Assembly: GCA_900544175.1 (NCBI GenBank)
Contig: UQUN01000003.1
Location: forward strand, 62,001-126,000
DNA: 64,000 nt
Direction: 5' to 3'
Origin: an uncultured Alistipes sp.
GTDB taxonomy: Bacteria > Bacteroidota > Bacteroidia > Bacteroidales > UBA932
Numbering within the stretch: position 1 is the first letter of the stretch; each line of letters begins with the position of its first letter. The position numbers and the translations under genes are program-made. This document shows, piece by piece, positions 9,031-17,497 of the stretch. The notes beneath the pieces are model-generated. The model made no database searches. It had not been told where the DNA came from and saw only the letters and a list, made by a program, of their open reading frames with translations.

Positions 9031-9612
9031 ATGGAGTTTTTTTTCAGTTTCAAAGAAATATTCAGTGCCTTCATGGTACTGTTCGCCGTAATAGACATCA
9101 CCGGATCCATTCCCGTCATAATCGGCCTTAAGGAGAAAGGGCTGAAAGTGGAGGCCGGCAAGGCATCCATCCTGTCATCAGCTATCTTTCTGCTGTTTCT
9201 GTTCCTCGGCGACGCCATACTCTCCCTGTTCGGAGTGGACATAGAGTCCTTTGCAGTTGCAGGCTCAATAGTCATCCTGATACTGGCATTCGAGATGGTA
9301 CTGGATATTGAGATTTTCAAATACAGCGGCCCAGGCGGATCTGCAACCATCGTCCCTATAATATTCCCGCTGATCGCCGGAGCCGGAGCACTTACCACAG
9401 TCCTGTCACTCAGAGCCGAGTACCACGTCGAGAACATAATAGTCGCAATACTGCTGAACATGCTTGTGGTATTCGTTGTCCTAAGACACCTGAATCTGGC
9501 AGAGAGGATTCTCGGGAAAGGAGGCGTCTACATCCTCCGCAAGTTCTTCGGAATCATCTTGCTGGCAATTGCCGTCAAACTGTTCACCACCAACATAGCC
9601 ACCCTGTTCTGA
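9031..9612 (+). CDS. MarC-family integral membrane protein
   Basis: 193 residues, about six hydrophobic helices, starting ATG 9031. The N-terminal motif VIDITGSIPVIIGL, with the acidic residue after the first helix and the ITGSIP turn, is characteristic of MarC (UPF0056). Once linked to multiple antibiotic resistance, the family has no proven substrate; small-molecule export has been proposed. The ending is complete (VKLFTTNIATLF). It is convergent with the GNAT gene 17 bases downstream. Confidence 0.9.
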   Translation: MEFFFSFKEIFSAFMVLFAVIDITGSIPVIIGLKEKGLKVEAGKASILSSAIFLLFLFLGDAILSLFGVDIESFAVAGSIVILILAFEMVLDIEIFKYSGPGGSATIVPIIFPLIAGAGALTTVLSLRAEYHVENIIVAILLNMLVVFVVLRHLNLAERILGKGGVYILRKFFGIILLAIAVKLFTTNIATLF

Positions 9613-9629
9613 GCAAAGTCGCCGGGCAG

Positions 9630-10094
9630 TCATCCTATATGAAATGCTTCGGGATAACGTACTGTCCCGTGTATGCCGTCGAGACCTCCGTCTGTCAGTT
9701 CCACAGCCATACAGCACTCGTCCGGGGCATCGAACGGGAATTTTATGCCGTATAGCGAAGCCCGCCTATAGCCGAATCTCGGATAATAATCCCAATGCCC
9801 GAGAAGCACGGCTGCCCCATAGCCCAGTTCCGCCGCACGCCTGTGTGCCTCCCTTACAAGCATTGACCCGATCCCTTTTCCCTGAAATTCCGGAAGCACG
9901 GACAGGGGCGCGAGCGCAAGGACAATACAGGAGCGCTCCTCCGAAACCACCTCGGCCTTAGACAGCAGGATGTGGCCTATTATACGTCCTCCGTCAGTTT
10001 CCGCAACATCGAGAAATGCCGAACGTACGACCTCATTGATCTGTCTGAAATCTTCATCAGTCTCCTGCCGTACCACTATAGCGTTTACATTCAT
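9630..10094 (-). CDS. GNAT-family N-acetyltransferase (YhbS-like)
   Basis: 154 residues from ATG 10094; an ATG two codons earlier (10100) is equally possible. The acetyl-CoA binding motif A is seen as LSVLPEFQGKGIGSMLV, followed by ...AVLLGHWDYYPRFGYRRA, typical of the YhbS subgroup (COG3153). These enzymes acetylate an amine on an unknown small molecule or protein. A longer frame upstream lacks conserved sequence. No operon partners. Confidence 0.82.
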   Translation of the reverse strand: MNVNAIVVRQETDEDFRQINEVVRSAFLDVAETDGGRIIGHILLSKAEVVSEERSCIVLALAPLSVLPEFQGKGIGSMLVREAHRRAAELGYGAAVLLGHWDYYPRFGYRRASLYGIKFPFDAPDECCMAVELTDGGLDGIHGTVRYPEAFHIG

Positions 10095-10235
10095 CCTCAT
10101 ACTTTTTGCAGGTATTATGCTTATTGCCCTGAAAGCATTCATGACAAACAGAATGGCATCCCAAAACTCTATAAATTTATGTCACTATTTTAGGACTATA
10201 CAAGTTTTCCACTCGCCCTTTATACTGATATGACA

Positions 10236-11504
10236 TTAAAGCGCATTCATCGCTTTTTCGAAAACATTCTGGTAATCCTCCGTCCTGTCAGCACCAAGGA
10301 ATACGCCTATGATATTTTTACGTGGATTGACGTATAGGACCTGCCCGTATAGCCCAAAAGCCCAATGGCCGCCTTGGTGAAGAAGAGCTTTTGCTTTACC
10401 TTTTCCCTGCCTTACCCAGCCGCTGAACATTACATCTTCAGGCAGATTGTGCCTATCATTATAGTAATTCACCAAACTGTCTATGTTTGAGAAGCTCTTA
10501 TCTCCCAAAACACCCCAATACCAGGAATACGAATAAAGATATTTGCCCTTTTCTCCGCTGACATGGGTACTTAATGAACGTGCCACGAAAGCAGAATCAA
10601 TAATTTGTGTTCCGTTCCAATTGCCGGAATTCAGATATAGACGTCCGATTTTTGCCAAATCCCTCACATTGCTTGTAAGGCCGGCGTAGCTTTTTGCCAC
10701 CCTGTGTTTTCTGCTGTCCAGTCCGATTAGTGCATTTTTCTCCATCCCTAATGGCTGCCATACCTTTTCGGAAAGATATTGTGCATACGGCATTCCTGTA
10801 GCCCTTTCTATTATGATTCCCAGAATCTGTGTTGTCATTGAATCATAATGGTAGTATTCACCGGGTTTATGAGAGAACTTCACGTTCTTGACAACTTTCA
10901 TCGCATCGTTGCCCATATACAGATGTGCCATTTTTGAAAAAGGATTCCAACTGTAATTCTCTTTAAACTTCAACCCGGCTGTCATATCAAGAAGGTGCTC
11001 TATCTTTAGCGAATCAAATAATGGGTCTTCCTTTTGAAGTTCTGGTATATAATCAGTGACCGGGTCGCTCAGACTCTTAATATATCCTTCCTTGAGCGCT
11101 ATGCCGCAAAGCATTGATGTTATTGTTTTGGTTACTGAGAAGATGCATGATTGGCTATCCCTGTTCCATCCACCGTAATAATGCTCGAAAACTATCGTAT
11201 CATTTCTGATGATAAGTGCAGCTGCCGGCTTACCGGTTCTCTCCATTGCTTCCGGAATGCTCATCCTGCATATGGAATCCTGACGGGCCAGATAAAAATT
11301 CAGTCTCATTGTGTCCAGCACCCTTTCCGTTTCAGACAGTTCGGGGAAAGTGAAAGCCATAGGGCCTCTGTGTACCGTATCCTGTTCAAACACCGTATAA
11401 TCATCGACTGCAGCATTACCGTATTTAAGTCCCTTATATACAATACATGAATCCAATGACATTATGCAAGCCAGTACGGCAAATGCCTGTATGAGTTTTC
11501 TCAT
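10236..11504 (-). CDS. Serine hydrolase, class C beta-lactamase-related lipoprotein
   Basis: 422 residues with a lipoprotein signal (MSLDSC, Cys at about 20). The nucleophile motif SVTK occurs in FSVTKTITSML near residue 125. The Tyr motif is in YYHYDSMTTQILG, and the third motif is represented by HQGGHWAFG rather than KTG. This is the penicillin-binding/esterase-like family of class C fold; substrate could be a peptidoglycan fragment or an ester rather than an antibiotic. It stands alone and is followed by a long gene-poor region upstream of its start. Confidence 0.85.
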   Translation of the reverse strand: MRKLIQAFAVLACIMSLDSCIVYKGLKYGNAAVDDYTVFEQDTVHRGPMAFTFPELSETERVLDTMRLNFYLARQDSICRMSIPEAMERTGKPAAALIIRNDTIVFEHYYGGWNRDSQSCIFSVTKTITSMLCGIALKEGYIKSLSDPVTDYIPELQKEDPLFDSLKIEHLLDMTAGLKFKENYSWNPFSKMAHLYMGNDAMKVVKNVKFSHKPGEYYHYDSMTTQILGIIIERATGMPYAQYLSEKVWQPLGMEKNALIGLDSRKHRVAKSYAGLTSNVRDLAKIGRLYLNSGNWNGTQIIDSAFVARSLSTHVSGEKGKYLYSYSWYWGVLGDKSFSNIDSLVNYYNDRHNLPEDVMFSGWVRQGKGKAKALLHQGGHWAFGLYGQVLYVNPRKNIIGVFLGADRTEDYQNVFEKAMNAL

Positions 11505-11654
11505 AGTATATTTAATTATCTAAAAATGCACCACCTGTTATCACGACAGATTCGGGACGGTTATCCGTTACCGTATATCCGCGCAACAGTCATTTCAGGT
11601 AAAATTTCAGATACAAAATTAATGTTTATTTTTAACTGTCATCACTATTAATCA

Positions 11655-11919
11655 GACAATTTCCTGTGAGGCAAAATCGTCAGTCAGCCTGGCAACTTCA
11701 GTCCCTTTTACAAGGTTGAACACACATCGGCATCCCTCACGTTCTTCCCGCCATTGCTGTAATATTCAAGCAATACCGTCATCTAATCCAAGTGTATTCC
11801 AACTCGACAGGATAGGCTTTTTTCTTGCCAACCACTTTCGGCGTGCGAAGTATGCTTTTCCACCCAATTCAATATTCCTGAGGAGAAACAAAGGTATTGT
11901 ATTATAGACAAACAAACCG
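11655..11919 (-). pseudogene. Possible relic reading frame with an internal stop
   Basis: On the minus strand one frame is open from about 11,919 and is interrupted only by a TGA at 11,768-11,766, then stays open to the TGA at 11,654-11,652. Upstream residues include IELGGKAYFARRKW; downstream residues include ILQQWREEREGCRCVF and TEVARLTDDFASQEIV. No start codon or family was recognised. It could be chance, a degraded gene or a dispersed intergenic repeat. Confidence 0.3.
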
Positions 11920-11931
11920 CACTATAATACA
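11898..11931. repeat. 10-bp perfect inverted repeat
   Basis: TGTATTATAG (11,898-11,907) pairs with CTATAATACA (11,922-11,931) around a 14-base loop. It is AT-rich and lies just outside the DUF2795 terminator. Function unknown. Confidence 0.6.
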
Positions 11932-11940
11932 CCATAAAAC

Positions 11941-11981
11941 ACCAGCGCGACAAACAAATTCCCACTGTTCATCGCGCTGGT
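11941..11981 (-). terminator. Hairpin terminator after the DUF2795 gene
   Basis: ACCAGCGCGA (11,941-11,950) is the exact reverse complement of TCGCGCTGGT (11,972-11,981). On the minus strand the stem is followed by GTTTTATGG. It lies 30 bases beyond the DUF2795 stop. The 21-base loop is long for an intrinsic terminator, so it may have another role. Confidence 0.55.
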
Positions 11982-12010
11982 ATTCAATTGTTTAGCCCAT
12001 CCGAAGGCCG

Positions 12011-12232
12011 TTAATACTCTTCCTCGTTGAAAAAGAAATCCTCCTTGCTGGGATAGTCGGGCCAGATTTCCTCTATGCTTTCGTATACTTCCCCGTCGTC
12101 CTCAAGGTCTTCGAGGTTCTCGATAACCTCAAGGGGCGCACCGGAACGGGTAGCATAGTCGATCAGTTCGTCTTTTGTCGCAGGCCATGGAGCGTCTTCA
12201 AGCTTTGAGGCCAATTCAAGTGTCCAATACAT
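12011..12232 (-). CDS. DUF2795 domain-containing protein
   Basis: 73 residues, acidic. The sequence LEDAPWPATKDELIDYATRSGAPLEVIENLEDL fits the DUF2795 helix-turn-helix-like fold, followed by an acidic tail (PDYPSKEDFFFNEEEY). The family is widespread in Bacteroidetes without known function. A -7 box TATATTTG (12,284-12,277) gives a leader of about 40 bases, and a hairpin follows the gene, so it is probably transcribed alone. Confidence 0.85.
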   Translation of the reverse strand: MYWTLELASKLEDAPWPATKDELIDYATRSGAPLEVIENLEDLEDDGEVYESIEEIWPDYPSKEDFFFNEEEY

Positions 12233-12276
12233 AGCGTCTTGTACTTTTAATGTTTTCTTTGTTTATTTTTGGGCGA

Positions 12277-12284
12277 CAAATATA
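12277..12284 (-). promoter_or_regulatory. -7 promoter box for DUF2795 gene
   Basis: TATATTTG on the minus strand, matching TAnnTTTG, 44 bases before the start codon and 12 bases after the end of the adenosyltransferase gene. Confidence 0.5.
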
Positions 12285-12296
12285 GTGAAAATAATC

Positions 12297-12827
12297 CTAC
12301 TCAGTCCAAAAATCTTCCGCAATGTTATGTGCGAGGCACTGATACCGTCCAAGAGTAAAAAGCAGGTCAGACAGACGGTTGAGATATCTGATCACATCCT
12401 GTACATCCGGCCTGTGATCCTCGATGGCCACACAGGAACGCTCACTGCGGCGGCAAATGCACCTTGCTATATGACAATGCGCCGCGCTTACCGGCCCGTA
12501 AGGCAGTATAAAGGATTTCATTGGGGGCATCACGGCGCTCAGACGGTCGATCTCATCCTCCAGCATACGTATCTCCTCATAAGGGAAAGGGGTCAGACGG
12601 GGATTTTCAACATCTGATGCAATGTGGGCGGATCCTGTCATAAGTACAGCCTGCACCTTGCGCAGGAAGGCGTCACTCTCCGGCATCTCACAGCGAAGCA
12701 AGCCTATATATGAGATCAGTTCATCCATATCTCCGTATGCACATACTCTCAGAGATGCCTTGGATACTCTTTTGCCCCCTACCAGAGAGGTCTCGCCGGT
12801 GTCGCCGGTCTTGGTGTAGATTTTCAT
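12297..12827 (-). CDS. PduO-type cob(I)alamin adenosyltransferase
   Basis: 176 residues. The N-terminus KIYTKTGDTGETSLVGGKRV is the ATP-binding hallmark of PduO-type ATP:cob(I)alamin adenosyltransferases, and the C-terminus IRYLNRLSDLLFTLGR is equally conserved. It transfers the 5'-deoxyadenosyl group to cob(I)alamin to make coenzyme B12, needed for methylmalonyl-CoA mutase in propionate formation. It lies 5 bases after the ABC ATPase gene, so the two are probably co-transcribed, though no functional link is known. Confidence 0.93.
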   Translation of the reverse strand: MKIYTKTGDTGETSLVGGKRVSKASLRVCAYGDMDELISYIGLLRCEMPESDAFLRKVQAVLMTGSAHIASDVENPRLTPFPYEEIRMLEDEIDRLSAVMPPMKSFILPYGPVSAAHCHIARCICRRSERSCVAIEDHRPDVQDVIRYLNRLSDLLFTLGRYQCLAHNIAEDFWTE

Positions 12828-12832
12828 ATTTC

Positions 12833-13552
12833 TTACGGATTAAATGTTCTGACATATTCCTTATTTTCGATGTCTGATTCCACTTTTCCGTCCCTTAGAC
12901 GTATGATACGGTGCGCATAGGCCGCTATATCCTCCTCGTGGGTAACCACTATTACCGTATTGCCCTTTCTGTGAATCTCATCGAAAAGCCTCATTATCTC
13001 GATAGATGTATGGGTGTCCAGATTGCCCGTAGGCTCATCCGCCAGGATTATGGAAGGATTGTTGATCAATGCACGCGCAAGGGCCACCCTCTGCTTCTGA
13101 CCTCCTGACAGTTCGTTGGGCCTGTGGCCCATCCGGCTTCCAAGCGCCACACTTTCCAAGGCCACGGCAGCTCTCTTCCTTCTCTCCTTGGCCGGTACTC
13201 CGGCATACACCATCGGCAGTGCCACATTCTCAAGAGCGTCATATCTCGGCAGCAAATTGAATGACTGGAAAACAAAACCGATCTCCCTGTTCCGGACATC
13301 CGCCAGTTCTCCGTCTTCCATCTCGCTTACATCCACACCGTTGAGAACGTAATGTCCGCCATATAGCGTGTCAAGACATCCCAAAATGTTCATCAACGTG
13401 GATTTACCGGAACCTGAAGGTCCCATTACGGCAACATACTCGTTCCTGTGTACAGAAAGCGAGATCCCGTCCAGCGCTCTCACCTCCTGATTCCCGACCC
13501 GGTATATCTTATAAATATCCTCAAGCCTGATAATCTCTTCCGCTTTCCTCAT
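12833..13552 (-). CDS. ABC transporter ATP-binding protein (MacB/LolD type)
   Basis: 239 residues. Walker [10 protein letters not shown] is at residues 44-52, the Q-loop is in [10 protein letters not shown], the signature is [15 protein letters not shown] and Walker B is [11 protein letters not shown]. This arrangement with the [15 protein letters not shown] segment is the MacB/LolD/FtsE class, which powers lipoprotein or peptide export. No permease is adjacent, so the membrane partner must be encoded elsewhere. The gene is divergent from folE. Confidence 0.9.
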   Translation of the reverse strand: MRKAEEIIRLEDIYKIYRVGNQEVRALDGISLSVHRNEYVAVMGPSGSGKSTLMNILGCLDTLYGGHYVLNGVDVSEMEDGELADVRNREIGFVFQSFNLLPRYDALENVALPMVYAGVPAKERRKRAAVALESVALGSRMGHRPNELSGGQKQRVALARALINNPSIILADEPTGNLDTHTSIEIMRLFDEIHRKGNTVIVVTHEEDIAAYAHRIIRLRDGKVESDIENKEYVRTFNP

Positions 13553-13589
13553 ACATCATACTCAAATAGGCTTCTAAAGTAATAATTAA

Positions 13590-13620
13590 TTGGCAGTTTT
13601 CAACATTTTACTTAATATTG
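13590..13620 (+). promoter_or_regulatory. Promoter of folE
   Basis: TTGG at 13,590-13,593 and TAATATTG at 13,613-13,620 are 19 bases apart, close to the Bacteroidetes -33/-7 pattern with one mismatch in each. The start codon follows 19 bases later. Confidence 0.45.
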
Positions 13621-13639
13621 CGCTCCAATTTTTACAGTT

Positions 13640-14239
13640 ATGGCATTCAAGAAAATAGAACAGTTTGACCAGCAGACAACTGAAGAACTGGCTGTACATT
13701 ATAAAGAAATACTCGATCTTCTCGGTGAAGACACTGAGAGAGAAGGCCTTCTCAAGACACCATTGCGTGTGGCAAAGAGCATGCAGTTCCTGACACAGGG
13801 CTACCACATGGACGGTTCGGAAATACTGAGGTCGGCCATGTTCAAGGAAGACTACAAGCAGATGGTAGTTGTCAAGGATATAGAACTGTACTCAATGTGC
13901 GAGCATCATCTTCTGCCGTTCTACGGGAAAGCGCATGTTGCCTATATTCCCAACGGATACATAACAGGCCTAAGCAAGATCGCAAGGGTCGTGGAGTGCT
14001 ACGCCAGGCGGCTTCAGGTACAGGAACGGCTCACCATGCAGATCCGTGACTGCATTCAGGACACCCTGCATCCGCTCGGAGTAGGAGTAGTAATAGAAGC
14101 CTCCCACATGTGCATGCAGATAAGAGGAGTGCAGAAACAGAACTCCGTCACTACGACATCCGCATTCACCGGCGGGTTTCTCAAGGACGAACGCACCCGC
14201 AGCGAATTCATGACCCTGATAGGCGTTTCACTGCACTGA
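13640..14239 (+). CDS. folE: GTP cyclohydrolase I
   Basis: 199 residues. The zinc site Cys is in [20 protein letters not shown] and a second Cys is in [19 protein letters not shown], the two FolE signatures; the GTP-binding [20 protein letters not shown] is intact. It opens the tetrahydrofolate pathway by turning GTP into 7,8-dihydroneopterin triphosphate in the cytoplasm. Length is normal for the homodecameric type. It converges on the tRNA nucleotidyltransferase gene with an 8-base gap. Confidence 0.96.
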   Translation: MAFKKIEQFDQQTTEELAVHYKEILDLLGEDTEREGLLKTPLRVAKSMQFLTQGYHMDGSEILRSAMFKEDYKQMVVVKDIELYSMCEHHLLPFYGKAHVAYIPNGYITGLSKIARVVECYARRLQVQERLTMQIRDCIQDTLHPLGVGVVIEASHMCMQIRGVQKQNSVTTTSAFTGGFLKDERTRSEFMTLIGVSLH

Positions 14240-14247
14240 AAACCGGC

Positions 14248-15651
14248 TCAGACCTCCTTGAGTCCGAGTTCGGAAGCTTTCTTGCGCATAAGACCGAGAG
14301 CGGCCTCAACGTCATTGGGAATAACTCCGTCAAGGATGGCATCCTTGATGTACTCCTTTATAATGCCTATCTCCTTGCAAGGAGGTATGCCGTATGTATC
14401 CATAATCATCTCTCCGGTGACCGGGGGCTGGAAATTCCTTATCCTGTCCTTTTCCTCCACTTCCTGCAGTTTCTGCCGCACAAGCCTGAAATTGGCCAGA
14501 TGCCTTGCCACCGTCCTGTCATTCTTGGAAGTTATATCAGCCTCGCACAACGTCATCAGGTCCTCGATATCATCGCCAGCATCGAAAAGAAGGCGTCTGA
14601 CAGCAGAGTCAGAAACCTCATCCTGCACCAGAGCGATAGGCCTGAGATGCAACAGCACCAGTTTCTGCACATACTTCATCTTCTCATTAAGAGGCATCCT
14701 CAGATACTTGAACACCTGATACACCATCCTGGCCCCCACTACTTCATGCCCATGAAAAGTCCAGCCTGTGCCTTTTTCAAACCGCTTGGTGGCAGGTTTG
14801 CCTATATCGTGAAGCAAAGCCGCCCACCGCAGCCACAGATTGTCCGTATGAGGGACTATGTTGTCCACTACCTGCATTGTATGCCGGTAATTGTCCTTAT
14901 GTCCTCTTCCCTCCTGCATCTCCACTCCTTTCAGGTCGCTTATGGCCGGAAGAATTATCTCAAGCAACGTTGTCTGATCCAGAAGATCGAAGCCCACTGA
15001 CGGCTTGGGAGACATCAGTATCTTGTGCAGTTCCTCGCTTACCCGCTCGGGTGACAGGATGGACATACGCCCCCTGTTGCGTCTTATTGACTCCAACGCC
15101 TCCGGCACTATACTGAAACCCAACTGTGCCGCGAACCTTATCGCCCTTATCATCCTGAGAGGATCATCATTGAATGTGGCGTCCGGATCCAGCGGTGTCC
15201 GGATCTGTCCGTTGTGGATATCGTCCAGGCCATGAAAGGGATCATAGACCGTGCCCATGTCCTCCGCCTGCAAGGAAAACGAAAGGGCATTTATCGTAAA
15301 GTCCCTGCGCAGCTGATCATCCCGCAGCGTACCTCTGCTTACAGCAGGCTTTCTTGAATCCTTCGAATAAGATTCCTTCCTTGCACCTACAAACTCTACC
15401 TCTACACCCTCAGCCGAATGTATCATGGCCGTACCGAAACGGGCAAAAACAGAGACATTGGACCGTATACGTCTCCCTACCCTACGCGCCAGGGCAGTAC
15501 CGTCTCCCTCTACTACGACATCTATGTCCTTGCTCGGTCTTCCGATGATCTTGTCTCTGACATACCCGCCTATAACATAGGCTTTGACACCCATCTTTGC
15601 CGCTTCTTCAGAAATCACACCGAAGATCGGTTCCGCACATTCTATTCTCAT
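14248..15651 (-). CDS. CCA tRNA nucleotidyltransferase / poly(A) polymerase family with HD domain
   Basis: 467 residues from ATG 15,651, which overlaps the stop of the upstream gene as ATGA; the frame is open further upstream but only inside that gene. The nucleotidyltransferase head has [24 protein letters not shown] (metal Asp pair), then RRDFTINAL and [19 protein letters not shown]. The C-terminal half carries an HD domain ([16 protein letters not shown]). It most likely adds or repairs the CCA end of tRNA; the two tRNA genes in this window do not encode CCA, which fits the need for such an enzyme. Confidence 0.9.
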   Translation of the reverse strand: MRIECAEPIFGVISEEAAKMGVKAYVIGGYVRDKIIGRPSKDIDVVVEGDGTALARRVGRRIRSNVSVFARFGTAMIHSAEGVEVEFVGARKESYSKDSRKPAVSRGTLRDDQLRRDFTINALSFSLQAEDMGTVYDPFHGLDDIHNGQIRTPLDPDATFNDDPLRMIRAIRFAAQLGFSIVPEALESIRRNRGRMSILSPERVSEELHKILMSPKPSVGFDLLDQTTLLEIILPAISDLKGVEMQEGRGHKDNYRHTMQVVDNIVPHTDNLWLRWAALLHDIGKPATKRFEKGTGWTFHGHEVVGARMVYQVFKYLRMPLNEKMKYVQKLVLLHLRPIALVQDEVSDSAVRRLLFDAGDDIEDLMTLCEADITSKNDRTVARHLANFRLVRQKLQEVEEKDRIRNFQPPVTGEMIMDTYGIPPCKEIGIIKEYIKDAILDGVIPNDVEAALGLMRKKASELGLKEV

Positions 15652-16040
15652 ATCTTTATATCCGGTATCTCTGGCAGGAACCTGTACTCCGGTCCGTCCC
15701 CCACCCTCTCGCAAAAATACATACTCCTGCCGTTTGTAAACAGCATATACTTTACGTTCAGCACTCTGTTGTACCTCACACCCTGCTCCAGGACATCCCT
15801 GCCGAGACTGACCGAGGGTGCCTTGCACTCCACCAGCATCAAAGGTCTGAGGTCTCTGCCGAACACCACAATATCAGCACGGTACTGCATGGAATTGTAA
15901 TGAAAGGCATATTCCGACATCATCATGTGCATGGGAATGCCCTTCTCCATATTCAGCCATGACACAACACTCTGCCGTACCTCCTCCTCGGGAGTCCTGG
16001 CGACAGATATGTTTCTCAAAGGATCGAAAATCTTGTCCAT
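15648..16040 (-). CDS. HsdR N-terminal-like (PD-(D/E)xK) protein
   Basis: 130 residues related to the type I restriction HsdR N-terminal domain (HSDR_N_2). A putative nuclease core is visible as YRADIVVFG...LMLVECKAP: Asp in the first strand, then Glu-x-Lys. There is no hsdM or hsdS and no helicase domain, so it is not a restriction system. In Bacteroidetes it is found between holA and this tRNA enzyme. Its stop overlaps the next start by 4 bases (ATGA), implying translational coupling. Function unknown; a DNA or RNA repair role is speculative. Confidence 0.8.
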   Translation of the reverse strand: MDKIFDPLRNISVARTPEEEVRQSVVSWLNMEKGIPMHMMMSEYAFHYNSMQYRADIVVFGRDLRPLMLVECKAPSVSLGRDVLEQGVRYNRVLNVKYMLFTNGRSMYFCERVGDGPEYRFLPEIPDIKI

Positions 16041-16045
16041 GACTG

Positions 16046-16073
16046 CAAAGTTAATGATAAAATGCTAATTTTG
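16046..16073. promoter_or_regulatory. Back-to-back promoters, HsdR-N gene and holA
   Basis: TAACTTTG on the minus strand (16,053-16,046) lies 5 bases before the HsdR-N start, and TAATTTTG on the plus strand (16,066-16,073) lies 5 bases before holA. Both spacings imply almost leaderless transcripts, and the two promoters must compete for the same 38-base gap. Confidence 0.6.
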
Positions 16074-16078
16074 CAGAT

Positions 16079-17113
16079 ATGGCCAGGACTGACACAACAA
16101 GACAATACAACGAACTCCGGAAGGAGATACTGGGCGGCATGCTGCGACCGGTATACATACTCATGGGGGATGAACCGTATTACCCCGAGCAGTTGTGCAG
16201 CCTTATAATGGAAAAGGCCCTGCAGCCACATGAGAGGGACTTCAACCAGACCATTCTATATGGAGCGGACACTACGGTGGACGAGATCGTATCCGAATGC
16301 TGCAAATATCCGATGATGTCGGAAAGAGTGCTTGTTGTCGTGCGCGAAGCGCAGGCACTCAAGAAACCGGACGGCCTCAGCGCATATCTGGACCACATAT
16401 CCCCTACGACTGTTCTCGTCCTGCTGTTCTCCGGCAAAAGCATGGACAAGAGGACATCGTTCTTTAAGAAAGCATCTGCATCCTGTACCATATTTGAATC
16501 CCCAAAAGTACGGGACGAAGACATGCCGGGCTGGGTAGAGTCGTATTTTTCCGGCATAGGACGGACGATCACTCCCGAAGCAGCTGCCCTTCTGGCCGGA
16601 CATACCGGCAATGACCTGAGGAAAATAGCATTAGAGGCTGACAAGCTCATCAAAGCGGTACCCGCAGAGCAGGCATCCGTCACAGCCGAGGATATTGAGG
16701 TAAATGTAGGCATAAGCAGGGAGTTCAACACTGGGGAACTCACATCCGCTCTTGCCGGCAAAAACGGTGAGAAAGCTTTCAGAATAGTCTATTTCTTCGC
16801 ACAGTCCCCACGTCAGTATCCACTTCAGATGACACTCGGCTTCCTGTTCTTTTTCTTCTCCAAAGTCGAGATGATCCACGCCATAATGCAGCGGGACAGA
16901 TCGGGAGCAAAGGATGCGGCAGCAAAGGCCGGCGTATACTACAGCTACTCCAAACCGTATCTGTCGGCCGTATCCAACTACAACCTGCGCAAGACCATGA
17001 AAATAATATCCCTGATCAAGAACTGTGACCTGAACAGCAAAAGCAACTCTGCCGGCACAGCTTCTGACGGAGACCTTCTGGTCGAGCTGACCGGAAGGAT
17101 ACTTTCATTGTGA
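16079..17113 (+). CDS. holA: DNA polymerase III delta subunit
   Basis: 344 residues, usual HolA length. The N-terminal segment RPVYILMGDEPYYPEQLCSL is typical (flexible P-loop remnant), and LAGHTGNDLRKIALEADKLI is the conserved helical motif of the clamp-loader lid. HolA opens the beta clamp within the DnaX complex at the replication fork. The 3' end overlaps the mini-AraC gene convergently by 9 bases. Confidence 0.92.
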   Translation: MARTDTTRQYNELRKEILGGMLRPVYILMGDEPYYPEQLCSLIMEKALQPHERDFNQTILYGADTTVDEIVSECCKYPMMSERVLVVVREAQALKKPDGLSAYLDHISPTTVLVLLFSGKSMDKRTSFFKKASASCTIFESPKVRDEDMPGWVESYFSGIGRTITPEAAALLAGHTGNDLRKIALEADKLIKAVPAEQASVTAEDIEVNVGISREFNTGELTSALAGKNGEKAFRIVYFFAQSPRQYPLQMTLGFLFFFFSKVEMIHAIMQRDRSGAKDAAAKAGVYYSYSKPYLSAVSNYNLRKTMKIISLIKNCDLNSKSNSAGTASDGDLLVELTGRILSL

Positions 17114-17497
17114 CAGCCGTCGCCGTTTCCATATCTTCCTGTACGTGCATCCCGTCTCCTTGACCAGTATCCGGTCCAGACTTCTTCTGGTACTGAAACC
17201 GTAGCTGTTCGCGAACTCATCCGTATCCTCCAGCAACGATACTCCACCGCACTTTCTGGCCTGGATGTCACCAAGCAGGTTCTCTACCCTGAGAGTGTTG
17301 ACATAGTCCCGGAAATTCTTGTACCTGCCACATATTGCCTTCGACGCATAAGTCCGGTTCGTACCTGTCAGCTTTGAGAATAGCGGCAGGGTAAGGCCCG
17401 GATCCAGAAAAAGTCTTTCCTCCTTCATCTTTCTGTCAATACGGTCAAAAATCACGTCTTGCCGGAAATTCCGGCACTCTGCTTCTTCACTTTTCAT
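17105..17497 (-). CDS. Small AraC-type DNA-binding protein
   Basis: 130 residues from ATG 17,497 (an ATG at 17,521 adds 8 residues but deepens the overlap). Nearly the whole protein is an AraC-type double helix-turn-helix: LTLPLFSKLTGTNRTYASK, YKNFRDYVNTLRVENLL, then EFANSYGFSTRRSLDRIL and ETGCTYRKIWKR. It has no sensor or membrane part. Its start lies inside the last bases of the membrane-anchored AraC gene (11-base overlap), so the two are coupled. It may bind the same site as a heterodimer or antagonist; that is inference. Confidence 0.75.
   Translation of the reverse strand: MKSEEAECRNFRQDVIFDRIDRKMKEERLFLDPGLTLPLFSKLTGTNRTYASKAICGRYKNFRDYVNTLRVENLLGDIQARKCGGVSLLEDTDEFANSYGFSTRRSLDRILVKETGCTYRKIWKRRRLSQ

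Larger units (their letters stand above)
11505..12010. other. Gene-poor intergenic region with relic frame and inverted repeats
   Basis: About 500 bases without a convincing gene between the serine hydrolase and DUF2795 genes. It contains a broken minus-strand reading frame (11,655-11,919), a 10-bp inverted repeat at 11,898-11,931 and a hairpin terminator at 11,941-11,981. The composition is more AT-rich than neighbouring genes. It may be a dispersed repeat or a remnant of an inserted sequence. Confidence 0.55.

Noticed and set aside
15648..16040. Type I restriction system
   Set aside because: No hsdM, hsdS or helicase domain within the window; only an HsdR-N-like module.
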